Shown here piece after piece: positions 27,063 through 35,173 of a stretch of 64,000 bases of DNA. The notes under the pieces were generated by a model. That model ran no database searches. It was not told the DNA's origin and saw only the letters and a program-made list of their open reading frames with translations. The stretch is from Rhizobium sp. Root1203 (GTDB taxonomy: Bacteria > Pseudomonadota > Alphaproteobacteria > Rhizobiales > Rhizobiaceae): assembly GCF_001424945.1 (NCBI RefSeq), contig NZ_LMCW01000069.1, positions 118,107 to 182,106 on the forward strand, given 5' to 3'. The position numbers and the translations under genes were made by a program. Numbering within the stretch: the first letter of the stretch is position 1; every line of letters starts with the position of its first letter.

Positions 27063-27686
27063 ATGGTCATGCACGAACAGAACACGCAATCGTCCTTCGA
27101 CTTCGCTTTGCCCACAATGACTCCGCAATCGTCAAGATTTGGCAAAGATAACCTGTTTTTTGCCGTTTTGCCGGATCGGCAGGCGCTCGACCAATGCCTC
27201 GATCTGCAGGCCTGGCTGCTGCGGGAGCATCTGCCCTTCGGGTCGCCTCGTCCCCCCGAACTCCTTTGCGTGTCGCTCTACAGTGTCGATCACAGGACAA
27301 GAATCTCGGACGCGGTCGTTTCGGCGGCTTGCCGGGCAGCGAGCGCCATCGACGCCTGCCAGTTCGAACTGTCGTTCGATCATGTCGCGGCGTTCAGGAC
27401 GCCGCAGCGCAATGCCATCGCGCTCGGCGGGAATGGAGGTCGCGAATTGCTGCGGCAACTTCATGTCCGAATCGGTATCGAGATGCAGGATCTTGGCGGC
27501 GACTCCAGGATCACCAGAGATTTCCAGCCGCATGTCGCCCTCCTCGACGACAATGAGACGATGCCTCGGGTCACATTGCCGGCGCCGGTGACGATTGCCG
27601 CAAGGGAGTTCGTTCTGATCCGCGATCGCGCGGGCGATGGCGTCTGTGACTATATCGACCGCTGGCCGCTGCAAGCTAGCGCATAA
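27063..27686 (+). CDS. 2'-5' RNA ligase (LigT)-like protein with degenerate first motif
   Basis: A 207-aa protein of the 2H phosphoesterase fold. It keeps the family layout (LFFAVLPDRQ near residue 31, FELSFDHVAAF, then the end strands), but the two H-x-T/S-x catalytic motifs are altered. The first, expected as NLHLTL, is LLCVSL with Cys 69 in place of His. The second is PHVAL with H157 kept and the Thr changed to Ala. Cyclic phosphodiesterase activity is therefore doubtful; RNA binding may persist. It stands alone between divergent and downstream genes, with a modest ribosome-binding site. Confidence 0.75.
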   Translation: MVMHEQNTQSSFDFALPTMTPQSSRFGKDNLFFAVLPDRQALDQCLDLQAWLLREHLPFGSPRPPELLCVSLYSVDHRTRISDAVVSAACRAASAIDACQFELSFDHVAAFRTPQRNAIALGGNGGRELLRQLHVRIGIEMQDLGGDSRITRDFQPHVALLDDNETMPRVTLPAPVTIAAREFVLIRDRAGDGVCDYIDRWPLQASA

Positions 27687-27753
27687 CGACTTGCCTCGGT
27701 CGACGTAAGTCGCTTAAAGCTCCTGCAGCAGTGACATGACGGCAGGGAGCGCT

Positions 27754-28812
27754 ATGAACATTTCAGAGATCATCATTGCGGGTGACACCCATGGCATCGA
27801 ATGGCGGCTCCCCGTTCTTCGCTTCAAGGGCAGCGATCCGAAGGCACCGAAGATCTATATCCAGGCGGCCCTGCACGCGAATGAACTTCCCGGCACCGCG
27901 CTCGTGCACTTCCTCTGCGAGATGTTGCGCCGGGCAGAGAGCGCAGGCCAGATCAGAAGCGACATCATCGTCGTGCCGCATGCCAACCCGATCGGTGCCG
28001 CACAATCGCATTTCGGCGAACTCCAGGGCCGGTTCGACCTCGCGTCGCGTACAAATTTCAATCGGGAGTTTCCGCTGATTTCGGTCCGGGAACGCGATGG
28101 GCTCGTCGAGAACCTGGATCGCTTCGCCGCCGTCGAAAAGCTGAAGCGGCAGCTTCTGCACATGGCGCTCGGCTGCGACCTTGTCATCGATCTGCACTGC
28201 GACGATGAATCGCTGCAGTATGCCTACATCGACGACGCGTTCTGGCCAGAGGCATCCGATCTGGCCGCCGCCATGGAGATGGAGGCAGTCCTCCTCTCCG
28301 ACGGCGAAAGCTCGGCCTTCGAAGAGGCGGTCGCCTTCGCCTGGAAGCATGAGAAGGCAGGCGAAAAGGCATCGAAGCTGCCGGGCAAGCTGTCTGTGAC
28401 TGTCGAACTTCGCGGTCGCCGCGACGTCTACCCCGATCTGGCGAAGAAGGATGCCGAAGGACTGCTGCGGTTCCTCGCAAGCCGCGGTGCGATCGACACA
28501 CCCGTCGCCCTGGCCCCGTTCACCGGCCCGGCCGTGGCGCTCGACAATGTCGAGATGATCCGTGCGCCGGCGGCCGGCACCGTGCTCTTCCACCGCAATA
28601 TCGGCGAGCACGTCGCGGAGGGCGATCTTCTGGCGACGCTCATCACGCGTCCCGGCATGGCAGACGGCACCGCCGAGGTTCGCGCACCGCAGGCGGGCCT
28701 GATCGTCACCCGCAGCACCGAACGCATCGTTCGAGGCCGCGCGGACCTGATGAAGATCGCCTGCAAGACCGCTAGCAAGGCAGCACGCAAGGCCGGAACG
28801 CTGGAGGATTAG
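27754..28812 (+). CDS. Succinylglutamate desuccinylase/aspartoacylase family protein
   Basis: A 352-aa zinc-dependent M14-like deacylase. Zinc ligands can be placed at H41 and E44 (ALHANELPGTAL) and H148 (VIDLHCDDE). The substrate-binding NxR-type region is SRTNFNREFP. After the catalytic domain, about residues 270-340 look like a biotinyl/lipoyl-type barrel (APAAGTVLFHRNIGEHVAEGD). The N-acylated substrate is unknown; rhizobial homologues are annotated only generically. AGGGAG precedes the ATG, and the next gene starts at the base after its stop. Confidence 0.87.
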   Translation: MNISEIIIAGDTHGIEWRLPVLRFKGSDPKAPKIYIQAALHANELPGTALVHFLCEMLRRAESAGQIRSDIIVVPHANPIGAAQSHFGELQGRFDLASRTNFNREFPLISVRERDGLVENLDRFAAVEKLKRQLLHMALGCDLVIDLHCDDESLQYAYIDDAFWPEASDLAAAMEMEAVLLSDGESSAFEEAVAFAWKHEKAGEKASKLPGKLSVTVELRGRRDVYPDLAKKDAEGLLRFLASRGAIDTPVALAPFTGPAVALDNVEMIRAPAAGTVLFHRNIGEHVAEGDLLATLITRPGMADGTAEVRAPQAGLIVTRSTERIVRGRADLMKIACKTASKAARKAGTLED

Positions 28813-29163
28813 GTGACCATCACGATCTATGGCATCAAGAATTGCGACACGATGAAGAAGGCGCGCGGCTGGCTCGAAGAGCACGACATCGCCTACGCGT
28901 TTCACGACTACAAGGCCGTCGGCATCGACCGCGCGCACCTGCAGGCCTGGACGAAGGAAGCCGGGTGGGAAACCGTTCTCAACCGCGCCGGGACCACGTT
29001 CCGCAAGCTGCCGGAGGCAGACCGCAACGATCTCGACGAGGGAAAGGCCATCGCCCTGATGCTGGAACAGCCCTCGATGATCAAGCGTCCGGTTCTCGAG
29101 GCGAACGGAAAGTTGCTGATCGGCTTCAAGCCGGATGACTACGACAGCTTCTTCAAGGGATGA
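28813..29163 (+). CDS. ArsC/Spx family reductase (YffB-like)
   Basis: A 116-aa thioredoxin-fold protein of the arsenate reductase-like Spx/MgsR group. The N-terminal active-site segment is IYGIKNCDTMKKARGWLEE with one Cys, and RAGTTFRKL and SMIKRPVLE follow, where the Arg of ArsC would lie. The single Cys and no nearby arsenic genes argue against a true arsenate reductase, so 'YffB-like, glutathione-dependent thiol protein' is safer. It starts at GTG immediately after the preceding stop, and the YbaK gene begins 6 bp after it. Confidence 0.88.
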   Translation: MTITIYGIKNCDTMKKARGWLEEHDIAYAFHDYKAVGIDRAHLQAWTKEAGWETVLNRAGTTFRKLPEADRNDLDEGKAIALMLEQPSMIKRPVLEANGKLLIGFKPDDYDSFFKG

Positions 29164-29169
29164 CCACCG

Positions 29170-29643
29170 ATGTCGAAGACCACCCGGGCCACGCAGGTCC
29201 TCGCCAAGGCGGGCGTCAACTTTACCCTTCACACCTATGACTACGACCCGAATGCCGAGCGCGTCGGTCTACAGGCGGCCGAAGCGCTGGGCGAAGTGCC
29301 GCATCGCGTCCTCAAGACGCTGATGGCAGAGGTCGACGGCAAGCCGGTCTGCGTCGTCGTGCCGTCGGACCGCGAAGTCAGCATGAAAAAGCTCGCGGGC
29401 GCGTTTGGCGGCAAATCGGCCAATATGATGAAACCGGCGGACGCCGAGCGCCTGACCGGCTACCATGTCGGCGGCATCAGCCCGTTCGGTCAGAGGAAGC
29501 TCGTGCCGACGGCCATCGAGGAGACGGCGCTGGCGGAGGCACTTGTCTACATGAACGGCGGTCAGCGCGGCCTGCAGGTCAGGCTCGATCCGAAGACGGC
29601 GCTGACGGTCCTGAAGGCCGCAGCCGCCGCCCTGCTTGCCTGA
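29170..29643 (+). CDS. ybaK: Cys-tRNA(Pro)/aminoacyl-tRNA deacylase, YbaK/EbsC family
   Basis: A 157-aa trans-editing protein that hydrolyses Cys from mischarged tRNA(Pro). The family core is visible: RVLKTLMAEVDGKPVCVVVPSDREVSMKKLAGAFGGKSANMM contains the catalytic Lys region, and YHVGGISPFGQRKLVPT is the conserved substrate loop. It forms a tight run with the two genes before it (gaps of 0 and 6 bp). It ends 159 bp before the aminopeptidase. Confidence 0.91.
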   Translation: MSKTTRATQVLAKAGVNFTLHTYDYDPNAERVGLQAAEALGEVPHRVLKTLMAEVDGKPVCVVVPSDREVSMKKLAGAFGGKSANMMKPADAERLTGYHVGGISPFGQRKLVPTAIEETALAEALVYMNGGQRGLQVRLDPKTALTVLKAAAAALLA

Positions 29644-29802
29644 CATCAGGATAACCGCGACACCATCCTGACCGCGCGCCAACTCCCTCACAAGTCGTAC
29701 CAGCCGAGCGGCGCGGTTGCGCCGCCGATTGCCGACTTCAATTTCGCCGCAAAGGCGTCTAAGTCTACGACGCTGTCCGTTTGTTTCAGAAGGTGATCGA
29801 TC

Positions 29803-31056
29803 ATGAACTACATGTCCCAGAGCCAGAATTCCGTGGATCCCGTCAAGCTCGAGAAGCTTGCCGAGGTGGCCGTGAAGGTCGGGCTGCAGTTGAAGAGCGG
29901 GCAGGATCTCGTCGTCACCGCTCCGGTCGTTGCGCTGCCCCTCGTCCGGCTGATCACCAAGCATGCGTACATCGCCGGGGCCGGGCTGGTGACCGCCTTC
30001 TATTCCGACGAGGAGTCGACCCTCGCACGCTATCAATACGGCAACGACCAGAGCTTTGACCGCGCCACGAACTGGCTCTACGAGGGGATGGCAAAAGCCT
30101 ACGAGGGCGGTGCCGCGCGCCTCGCCGTTGCCGGTGACAATCCAATGCTGCTGTCCGAGCAGGATCCGGCGAAAGTCGGCCGTGCCAACCGCGCAAACTC
30201 TGCTGCCTATAAGCCCGCGCTCGAGAAGATTTCCAATTTCGACGTCAACTGGAACATCGTTTCCTATCCCAATCCGTCGTGGGCGAAGCTGGTTTTCCCG
30301 AACGACCCGGAACCGATCGCGGTTGCCAAGCTCGCCAAGGCGATTTTTGCCGCCTCGCGTGTCGATCTCGACGATCCGATTGCTGCCTGGACCGAGCACA
30401 ACGCCAACCTTGCAAAGCGCTCCGGCTGGCTGAACGGCCAGCGCTTTGCCTCGCTGCACTTCCAGGGACCGGGCACCGACCTCAAGATCGGACTGGCCGA
30501 CGGCCACGAATGGCACGGCGGCGCCTCGACGGCCAAGAACGGGATCACCTGCAATCCGAACATTCCGACCGAAGAGGTCTTCACCACCCCGCATGCCTTG
30601 CGCGTCGAGGGTCATGTCTCGAGCACCAAGCCCCTGTCGCACCAGGGCACGCTGATCGACAATATCCAGGTGCGCTTCGAGGGTGGCCGGATCGTCGACG
30701 CGAAGGCGTCGCGTGGCGAGGAGGTGCTGAACAAGGTGCTCGACACCGACGAGGGCGCGCGCCGGCTTGGCGAAGTGGCGCTGGTGCCGCATTCCTCGCC
30801 GATATCGGCGAGCGGCATCCTCTTCTACAACACTCTGTTCGACGAGAACGCCTCCTGCCATATCGCGCTGGGCCAGTGCTATTCGAAATGCTTCCTGCAC
30901 GGGGCAAGCCTCAGTCAGGAGCAGATCAAGGCGCAGGGCGGCAATTCGAGCCTGATCCACATCGACTGGATGATCGGTTCCGACAAGGTCGACATCGACG
31001 GCATCAAGCCGGACGGTTCGCGGGTTCCGGTGATGCGTCAGGGCGAGTGGGCCTGA
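29803..31056 (+). CDS. Aminopeptidase, peptidase family M29
   Basis: A 417-aa thermophilic-aminopeptidase (AmpS/AmpT) family metalloenzyme. The co-catalytic metal site is recognisable: NIPTEEVFTTP with the Glu ligands, then CHIALGQCYSK and SLIHIDWMIGSDKVDIDG with His and Asp ligands. It should release N-terminal residues from peptides in the cytosol. AGAAGGTG lies upstream of the ATG. The 3' end overlaps the oppositely oriented DMT transporter gene by 53 bp. Confidence 0.93.
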   Translation: MNYMSQSQNSVDPVKLEKLAEVAVKVGLQLKSGQDLVVTAPVVALPLVRLITKHAYIAGAGLVTAFYSDEESTLARYQYGNDQSFDRATNWLYEGMAKAYEGGAARLAVAGDNPMLLSEQDPAKVGRANRANSAAYKPALEKISNFDVNWNIVSYPNPSWAKLVFPNDPEPIAVAKLAKAIFAASRVDLDDPIAAWTEHNANLAKRSGWLNGQRFASLHFQGPGTDLKIGLADGHEWHGGASTAKNGITCNPNIPTEEVFTTPHALRVEGHVSSTKPLSHQGTLIDNIQVRFEGGRIVDAKASRGEEVLNKVLDTDEGARRLGEVALVPHSSPISASGILFYNTLFDENASCHIALGQCYSKCFLHGASLSQEQIKAQGGNSSLIHIDWMIGSDKVDIDGIKPDGSRVPVMRQGEWA

Positions 31057-31915
31057 CAGGCATCATCGTCCGCTGGCTGAGCCAGACGCTCGCCAGCACC
31101 ATGGCGAAACCACAAAGCTGGGCGGGCGCCAGGCTTTGGCCGAGCGCCAGCCACCCGAGCAGGGTGGCGACCAGCGGGCTGAGGAAGCCGAGCGACGCTG
31201 CCGCCGAAGGTTCGATGCGGGCGAGCCCCCTGAACCAGAGCAAATAGGTTGCGGCCGCCCCGATCAGCCCGAGATAGGCCATGCCCAGAAGATTTGCGAT
31301 CGTCGGGACCGGCAGGGAAGGCTCGGCAACAAGGGCGACCGGCACAAGCAGCAGTCCGCCAGCCGTCAGTTGCCACGCCGTAAAAGTGAGGCTGGAGACC
31401 GGCGGTGTCCATCGGCGGGTGAGCACGGTTCCGAATGCCATGGAGACGGCACCGGCCAGCCCCGCCGCGACGCCAACCGGATCCAGTGCGGCCGTGGGTG
31501 TCAGCACAAGCAAGGCGACGCCCGCCATTCCGACACATCCCGCAGCAACCGCCAGGGCACGGATCGGCCTCCCGAGGACAACTCGCGAGAGCACGATGAC
31601 GATCAGTGGCTGGACGGCGCCGACCGTCGCCGCCACGCCGCCCGGCAGCCGGTAGGCAGAAACGAACAGCATCGCCCAGAAGAACGAGAAGTTCAGCGCG
31701 CCGAGAACGAAGGCGCGACACCACCAGATGCCGAAGGGCAGCTTTCGCACGATCGCCAGCAGCAGCAGGCCGGCAGGCAGGGCGCGCAGCAGGGCGACCG
31801 TCAGCGGATAACCGTGCGGCAGGAACGACGTCGTCACGAAATAGGTGCTTCCCCAGATCGCCGGCGCAAGCGCGGTCGCCAGGACGTCGGCGACATAGGT
31901 CGGGTTTTTCTTCAT
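31004..31915 (-). CDS. EamA/DMT superfamily transporter
   Basis: A 303-aa inner-membrane protein with about ten hydrophobic helices in two EamA repeats (WGSTYFVTTSFLP in the first, AATYLLWFRGLARIEPSAAASLGFLSPLVATLLGW in the second), as in YedA-type metabolite exporters. It lies head-to-head with the MarR gene. The 97-bp gap contains a perfect MarR-type palindrome, so the transporter is almost certainly a target of that regulator. The end overlaps the aminopeptidase gene by 53 bp. The substrate is unknown. Confidence 0.88.
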   Translation of the reverse strand: MKKNPTYVADVLATALAPAIWGSTYFVTTSFLPHGYPLTVALLRALPAGLLLLAIVRKLPFGIWWCRAFVLGALNFSFFWAMLFVSAYRLPGGVAATVGAVQPLIVIVLSRVVLGRPIRALAVAAGCVGMAGVALLVLTPTAALDPVGVAAGLAGAVSMAFGTVLTRRWTPPVSSLTFTAWQLTAGGLLLVPVALVAEPSLPVPTIANLLGMAYLGLIGAAATYLLWFRGLARIEPSAAASLGFLSPLVATLLGWLALGQSLAPAQLCGFAMVLASVWLSQRTMMPVRPTRPDASPEPANRPA

Positions 31916-31958
31916 ATCAACAATCTCTACATCAAGATAAATTCAGCCTACCTGTATT

Positions 31959-31976
31959 TATCTTGACGTCAAGATA
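31959..31976. promoter_or_regulatory. Perfect 18-bp palindrome, MarR-type operator
   Basis: TATCTTGACGTCAAGATA is a complete palindrome and a close match to MarR-family operators of the ATCTTGA-T/C-TCAAGAT kind. A further half-site, CAAGATAA (31933-31940), is the reverse complement of TTATCTTG at 31958-31965. It is centred in the divergent gap between the DMT gene and the MarR gene. Confidence 0.85.
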
Positions 31977-32012
31977 GCTGCTGATATCAGTAGCACTGCA
32001 GGAGGCATGCAT

Positions 32013-32495
32013 ATGGATCGCGTCGACAAGATACTATCGCAATGGCGGCGCGAGCGTCCGGACCTCGATACCGAAGCCATGGGCATCCTGGGGCGGCTGA
32101 AGCGGCTGACGACGCATCTGGCGCGCGAGGTGGAACAGGTGCTCCAGCAACATGGCCTTTCCTCGTCCTCATTCGATGTGCTTGCGACGCTCCGACGCTC
32201 CGGCGCACCCTATCGCCTGTCGCCCGGAGACCTTCTCGGCATGACCATGGTGAGTTCCGGAACGATGACAAACCGCATCGATCAGTTGGAGAAATCCGGA
32301 TTCGTCAAACGCGTCGTCAACCCGGACGACCGGCGCAGCGTGCTGATTGCGCTGACGGACAAAGGACTTGATATCGTCGAGGCGGCGGTCGGCGCCCATG
32401 TCGCCAATCAGCAGCGGTTGACGCAGGCCCTCACCGGCGAAGAAAAGGCCGAACTCGACGCGCTGCTCCGCAGGTTTCTCTCCACATTCGAATAG
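32013..32495 (+). CDS. MarR family transcriptional regulator
   Basis: A 160-aa winged-helix regulator. The DNA-binding domain is typical: SSFDVLATLRRSGAPYRLSPGDLLGMTMVSSGTMTNRIDQLEKSGFVKRVVNPDDRRSVLIALTDKG in order gives helix 2, recognition helix and the wing with DDRR. I start at ATG 32013, since GGAGG (32001-32005) is 7 bp upstream; an ATG at 32007 is too close. It probably represses itself and the divergent DMT gene from the palindrome at 31959-31976. The stop touches that of the quinone reductase gene. Confidence 0.93.
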   Translation: MDRVDKILSQWRRERPDLDTEAMGILGRLKRLTTHLAREVEQVLQQHGLSSSSFDVLATLRRSGAPYRLSPGDLLGMTMVSSGTMTNRIDQLEKSGFVKRVVNPDDRRSVLIALTDKGLDIVEAAVGAHVANQQRLTQALTGEEKAELDALLRRFLSTFE

Positions 32496-33086
32496 TCAGA
32501 GCGCACTCAGGGCCTTGCGCACCCGCTCCAGAAGCGCCGCCCGCTTTTCGGGCGTTGCCCTGTCCATGTCGTGCAGGCTCAGCATGCGGAAATTCACGCC
32601 CTTGGCGCAGAAATTGGAAATGCCGCGCTTCAGCAGGCGACGGACCGGATTGCCCATGTAGAGATGAACGAGCCACCACGGGGAACCCGTCGTGGTCAGG
32701 GCCCACAGCAGCTTGACGTTCGTCAGCCTGGGCACGATGCGGCCACCCGCAAGGTCATGCGTGAAGGCCACGCCGGGCGCCAGGACACGGTCGAAGAAAC
32801 CTTTCAGGATGGCCGGAAAATTGAACCACCACTGCGGGAAGACGAAGATTAGCCCATCGGCGGCCTGCAGCCGCCCGACGATGTCGGAGACGCCGGAGAG
32901 GTCGTAGGCAACGTCGAAATAGCCGCTCCGCTCGGCCCTCGACAGACGTGGATCGAAATCCTCGCGATAGAGATCGAGCAGATCGACGCTATGGCCTTTT
33001 GCCTCCAGTGCCAACCGGGCAGTGGTTGCCACGGCCGCCGCGAAGCTGTCCTCGAGCGGATGGGCAAGAACGATCAGGATGCGCAT
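32496..33086 (-). CDS. NAD(P)H dehydrogenase (quinone), flavodoxin-like fold
   Basis: A 196-aa flavoprotein of the NQO/MdaB-like family. It opens MRILIVLAHPLEDSF, the FMN/FAD-phosphate loop, and contains VFPQWWFNFPAILKGFFDRVLAPGVAF, which is characteristic of the KefF/MdaB/NQO group. It would reduce quinones by two electrons. It ends at the base following the MarR stop on the opposite strand, and xseA ends 12 bp upstream of its start, so xseA and this gene may be co-transcribed. Confidence 0.9.
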   Translation of the reverse strand: MRILIVLAHPLEDSFAAAVATTARLALEAKGHSVDLLDLYREDFDPRLSRAERSGYFDVAYDLSGVSDIVGRLQAADGLIFVFPQWWFNFPAILKGFFDRVLAPGVAFTHDLAGGRIVPRLTNVKLLWALTTTGSPWWLVHLYMGNPVRRLLKRGISNFCAKGVNFRMLSLHDMDRATPEKRAALLERVRKALSAL

Positions 33087-33097
33087 CCTCGGCCCCT

Positions 33098-34687
33098 CTA
33101 GAATAAGCTGCCCTGCTTCGGCGGCGTCCCGGGCTCGGAGGGCTTGGCGGCTCGCTTCCTGGCAACGGGGGATGCCTCGCCGCCCTCCGTCGTAATGGCG
33201 CCGACGCGACCATCGGCGAATTCGATCGAGATGCCCGCGCCAGATGACAGCATGGCTGCCTGCGATACCGGACGGTTGTCGTCGTCGCGAATAACGGCAT
33301 AGCCGCGCTTCAGCACGTTCTTGTACGACAGCGATTGCAGCACGCGGTCCTGGGCCGCGAGCTCGCCACGGGCGCGCGTCAGTTGATGCCGGACCGCGGT
33401 ATCGGTGTGGCGCGAGAGATTGGCCAAATGATCGCGCATGCGGGCCGTTTGCGTCATCAGCCGCGCGGGCAGGGACAAGAAGACCGCATCGGCGCGACCG
33501 ACGCGCGACCTCGACCGGTCGAGCAGCCGCTCGACCGTGCGCTCGACCCTGGTCATACGCTCGATCAGCATCCGCCGCCGCTCGGCAAAGCGATTGGACA
33601 GAACGTCCGGCCGCAGATGCGCTGCCGTTTTCTCGAAGCTTCGCCGCTTGTTGAGGGTGTTGAGCTCGAGGCCGCGGCCAAGGCCGGCGGCGGCTTCATC
33701 GAAGCGGCGCCGCGGCAGCGCCAGCAGCTGATCGAGCGATGGCAGGGCGCGCATCAGAGCGCGCACCGACTGCCTGCGATGATCCATCTGACGGTTCACG
33801 CAGCCCTGCAGGCGAGCCGTCAGCCCGGCGATCTGGGCTTCCAGTTCCGCCTTGACCGGAACAGCCATTTCAGCGGCGCCGGTCGGCGTCGGCGCACGCA
33901 CGTCGGCGGCGTAGTCGATCAGCGTCCAGTCCGTCTCGTGCCCGACGGCCGAGATCAGCGGAATTCGGCTTTCAGCCGCAGCGCGAACCACAATCTCGTC
34001 GTTGAAGCTCCAGAGGTCTTCCAGGCTGCCGCCGCCCCGCGCTACGATCAGCACGTCGGGACGTGGCAATTGGCCGGCCGGATCGAAGCCGTTGAAACCG
34101 CGAATGGCGTTGGCCACCTCCTCGCCCGAGCCCTCGCCCTGAACCTTGACCGGCCAGACGATGACGCGAACAGGGAAGCGATCCGAGATGCGGTGCAGAA
34201 TGTCGCGGATGACAGCGCCGGTCGGCGAGGTGATAACGCCGATCACGTCGGGCATGAACGGCAGGCGCCGCTTGCGGGCAGGATCGAACAAGCCTTCGGC
34301 ACCGAGCCTGCGCTTGCGCTCTTCGATCAGCGCCATCAGCGCGCCTGCGCCGGCGGGTTCGAGCGTCTCGATGACGATCTGATACTTCGACGACCCAGGG
34401 AATGTCGTCACCTTGCCGGTGGCGATCACCTCCATCCCCTCCTCCGGGCGAAATTTCAGTTTGGAAAACGTGCCCTTCCAGATGACGGCATCGATGCGCG
34501 AACGATCGTCCTTCAAGGCGAAATAGGCGTGACCGGAGGAATGCGGCCCGCGATAGCCGGAGATCTCGCCGCGCACTCGCACCTGATCGAAGGCGGTCTC
34601 GACGGTCCGCTTGATGGAGCCGGAGAGCTCGGAAACCGAGTATTCGGTGAGATTGCTCGGCGAATCATTCTCGAAGATGCTGCTCAT
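33098..34687 (-). CDS. xseA: Exodeoxyribonuclease VII large subunit
   Basis: The 529-aa large subunit of ExoVII, which degrades single-stranded DNA in both directions. The N-terminal OB-fold (TEYSVSELSGSIKRTVETAFDQVRVRGEISGY) and the catalytic domain blocks GVITSPTGAVIRDILHRI, ARGGGSLEDLWSFNDE and AVGHETDWTLIDYAAD are all present, followed by a long coiled coil. The tail beyond about residue 490 is a lineage-specific extension. The small subunit xseB is not in this window. Confidence 0.97.
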   Translation of the reverse strand: MSSIFENDSPSNLTEYSVSELSGSIKRTVETAFDQVRVRGEISGYRGPHSSGHAYFALKDDRSRIDAVIWKGTFSKLKFRPEEGMEVIATGKVTTFPGSSKYQIVIETLEPAGAGALMALIEERKRRLGAEGLFDPARKRRLPFMPDVIGVITSPTGAVIRDILHRISDRFPVRVIVWPVKVQGEGSGEEVANAIRGFNGFDPAGQLPRPDVLIVARGGGSLEDLWSFNDEIVVRAAAESRIPLISAVGHETDWTLIDYAADVRAPTPTGAAEMAVPVKAELEAQIAGLTARLQGCVNRQMDHRRQSVRALMRALPSLDQLLALPRRRFDEAAAGLGRGLELNTLNKRRSFEKTAAHLRPDVLSNRFAERRRMLIERMTRVERTVERLLDRSRSRVGRADAVFLSLPARLMTQTARMRDHLANLSRHTDTAVRHQLTRARGELAAQDRVLQSLSYKNVLKRGYAVIRDDDNRPVSQAAMLSSGAGISIEFADGRVGAITTEGGEASPVARKRAAKPSEPGTPPKQGSLF

Positions 34688-34862
34688 ACCGTTCTTTTAT
34701 CCGAAGAGGTGCGAAAGTGCAGCCCGTGCGGCGGAACGGAATCCGCCGAAAATCGTTTTCCTGTATTCGCTGGCGCCTGCAGGAAACTGGGGATTGCCAG
34801 GCGCGTTAATTGTTCGTCAAAGCAGCCGCACCTATAATAGGGGTGATTCGGGAGATGCTTGG

Positions 34863-35105
34863 ATGATTGCACTGACAGCCGCTGCACTTGGCTTTACCAC
34901 CGCGCCGATGCGCTCGTTGTTCTCCATGGTTGTCGTCGGCTTCCTTGTCTGCCTGGCCTACGCGTGTGCGGCATTGACCGCATCCGGAGCGACGTCGTTG
35001 CTCGATCTGATCACGGCCATCGGCTGCTATAATCTCAGCCTGCTGCTATGCCTGTTGGGCATTCACGCCATCGAGCGCGCCCGCGAAAGGGCACGATTCG
35101 TCTAG
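34863..35105 (+). CDS. Small two-helix membrane protein
   Basis: An 80-aa hypothetical protein with two membrane segments (LFSMVVVGFLVCLAYACAALTA and LDLITAIGCYNLSLLLCLLGIHA) and a basic tail (ERARERARFV). The ATG is preceded by GGGAG. The architecture resembles the small rhizobial exopolysaccharide regulators of the ExoX/SyrA kind, but the resemblance is only general and I would not transfer the function. It lies between xseA (divergent) and the GT-C gene (convergent). Confidence 0.6.
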   Translation: MIALTAAALGFTTAPMRSLFSMVVVGFLVCLAYACAALTASGATSLLDLITAIGCYNLSLLLCLLGIHAIERARERARFV

Positions 35106-35173
35106 AGCAGACGCCTGCACACCACGCCTATCTGTTGTTCATCCGCAATTTTCCTGAGAGTCGACCCTACCGC

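Noticed and set aside
34611..34862. N-terminal extension of the small membrane protein at 34863
   Set aside because: It would overlap the 5' end of xseA on the other strand, while ATG 34863 has its own ribosome-binding site.
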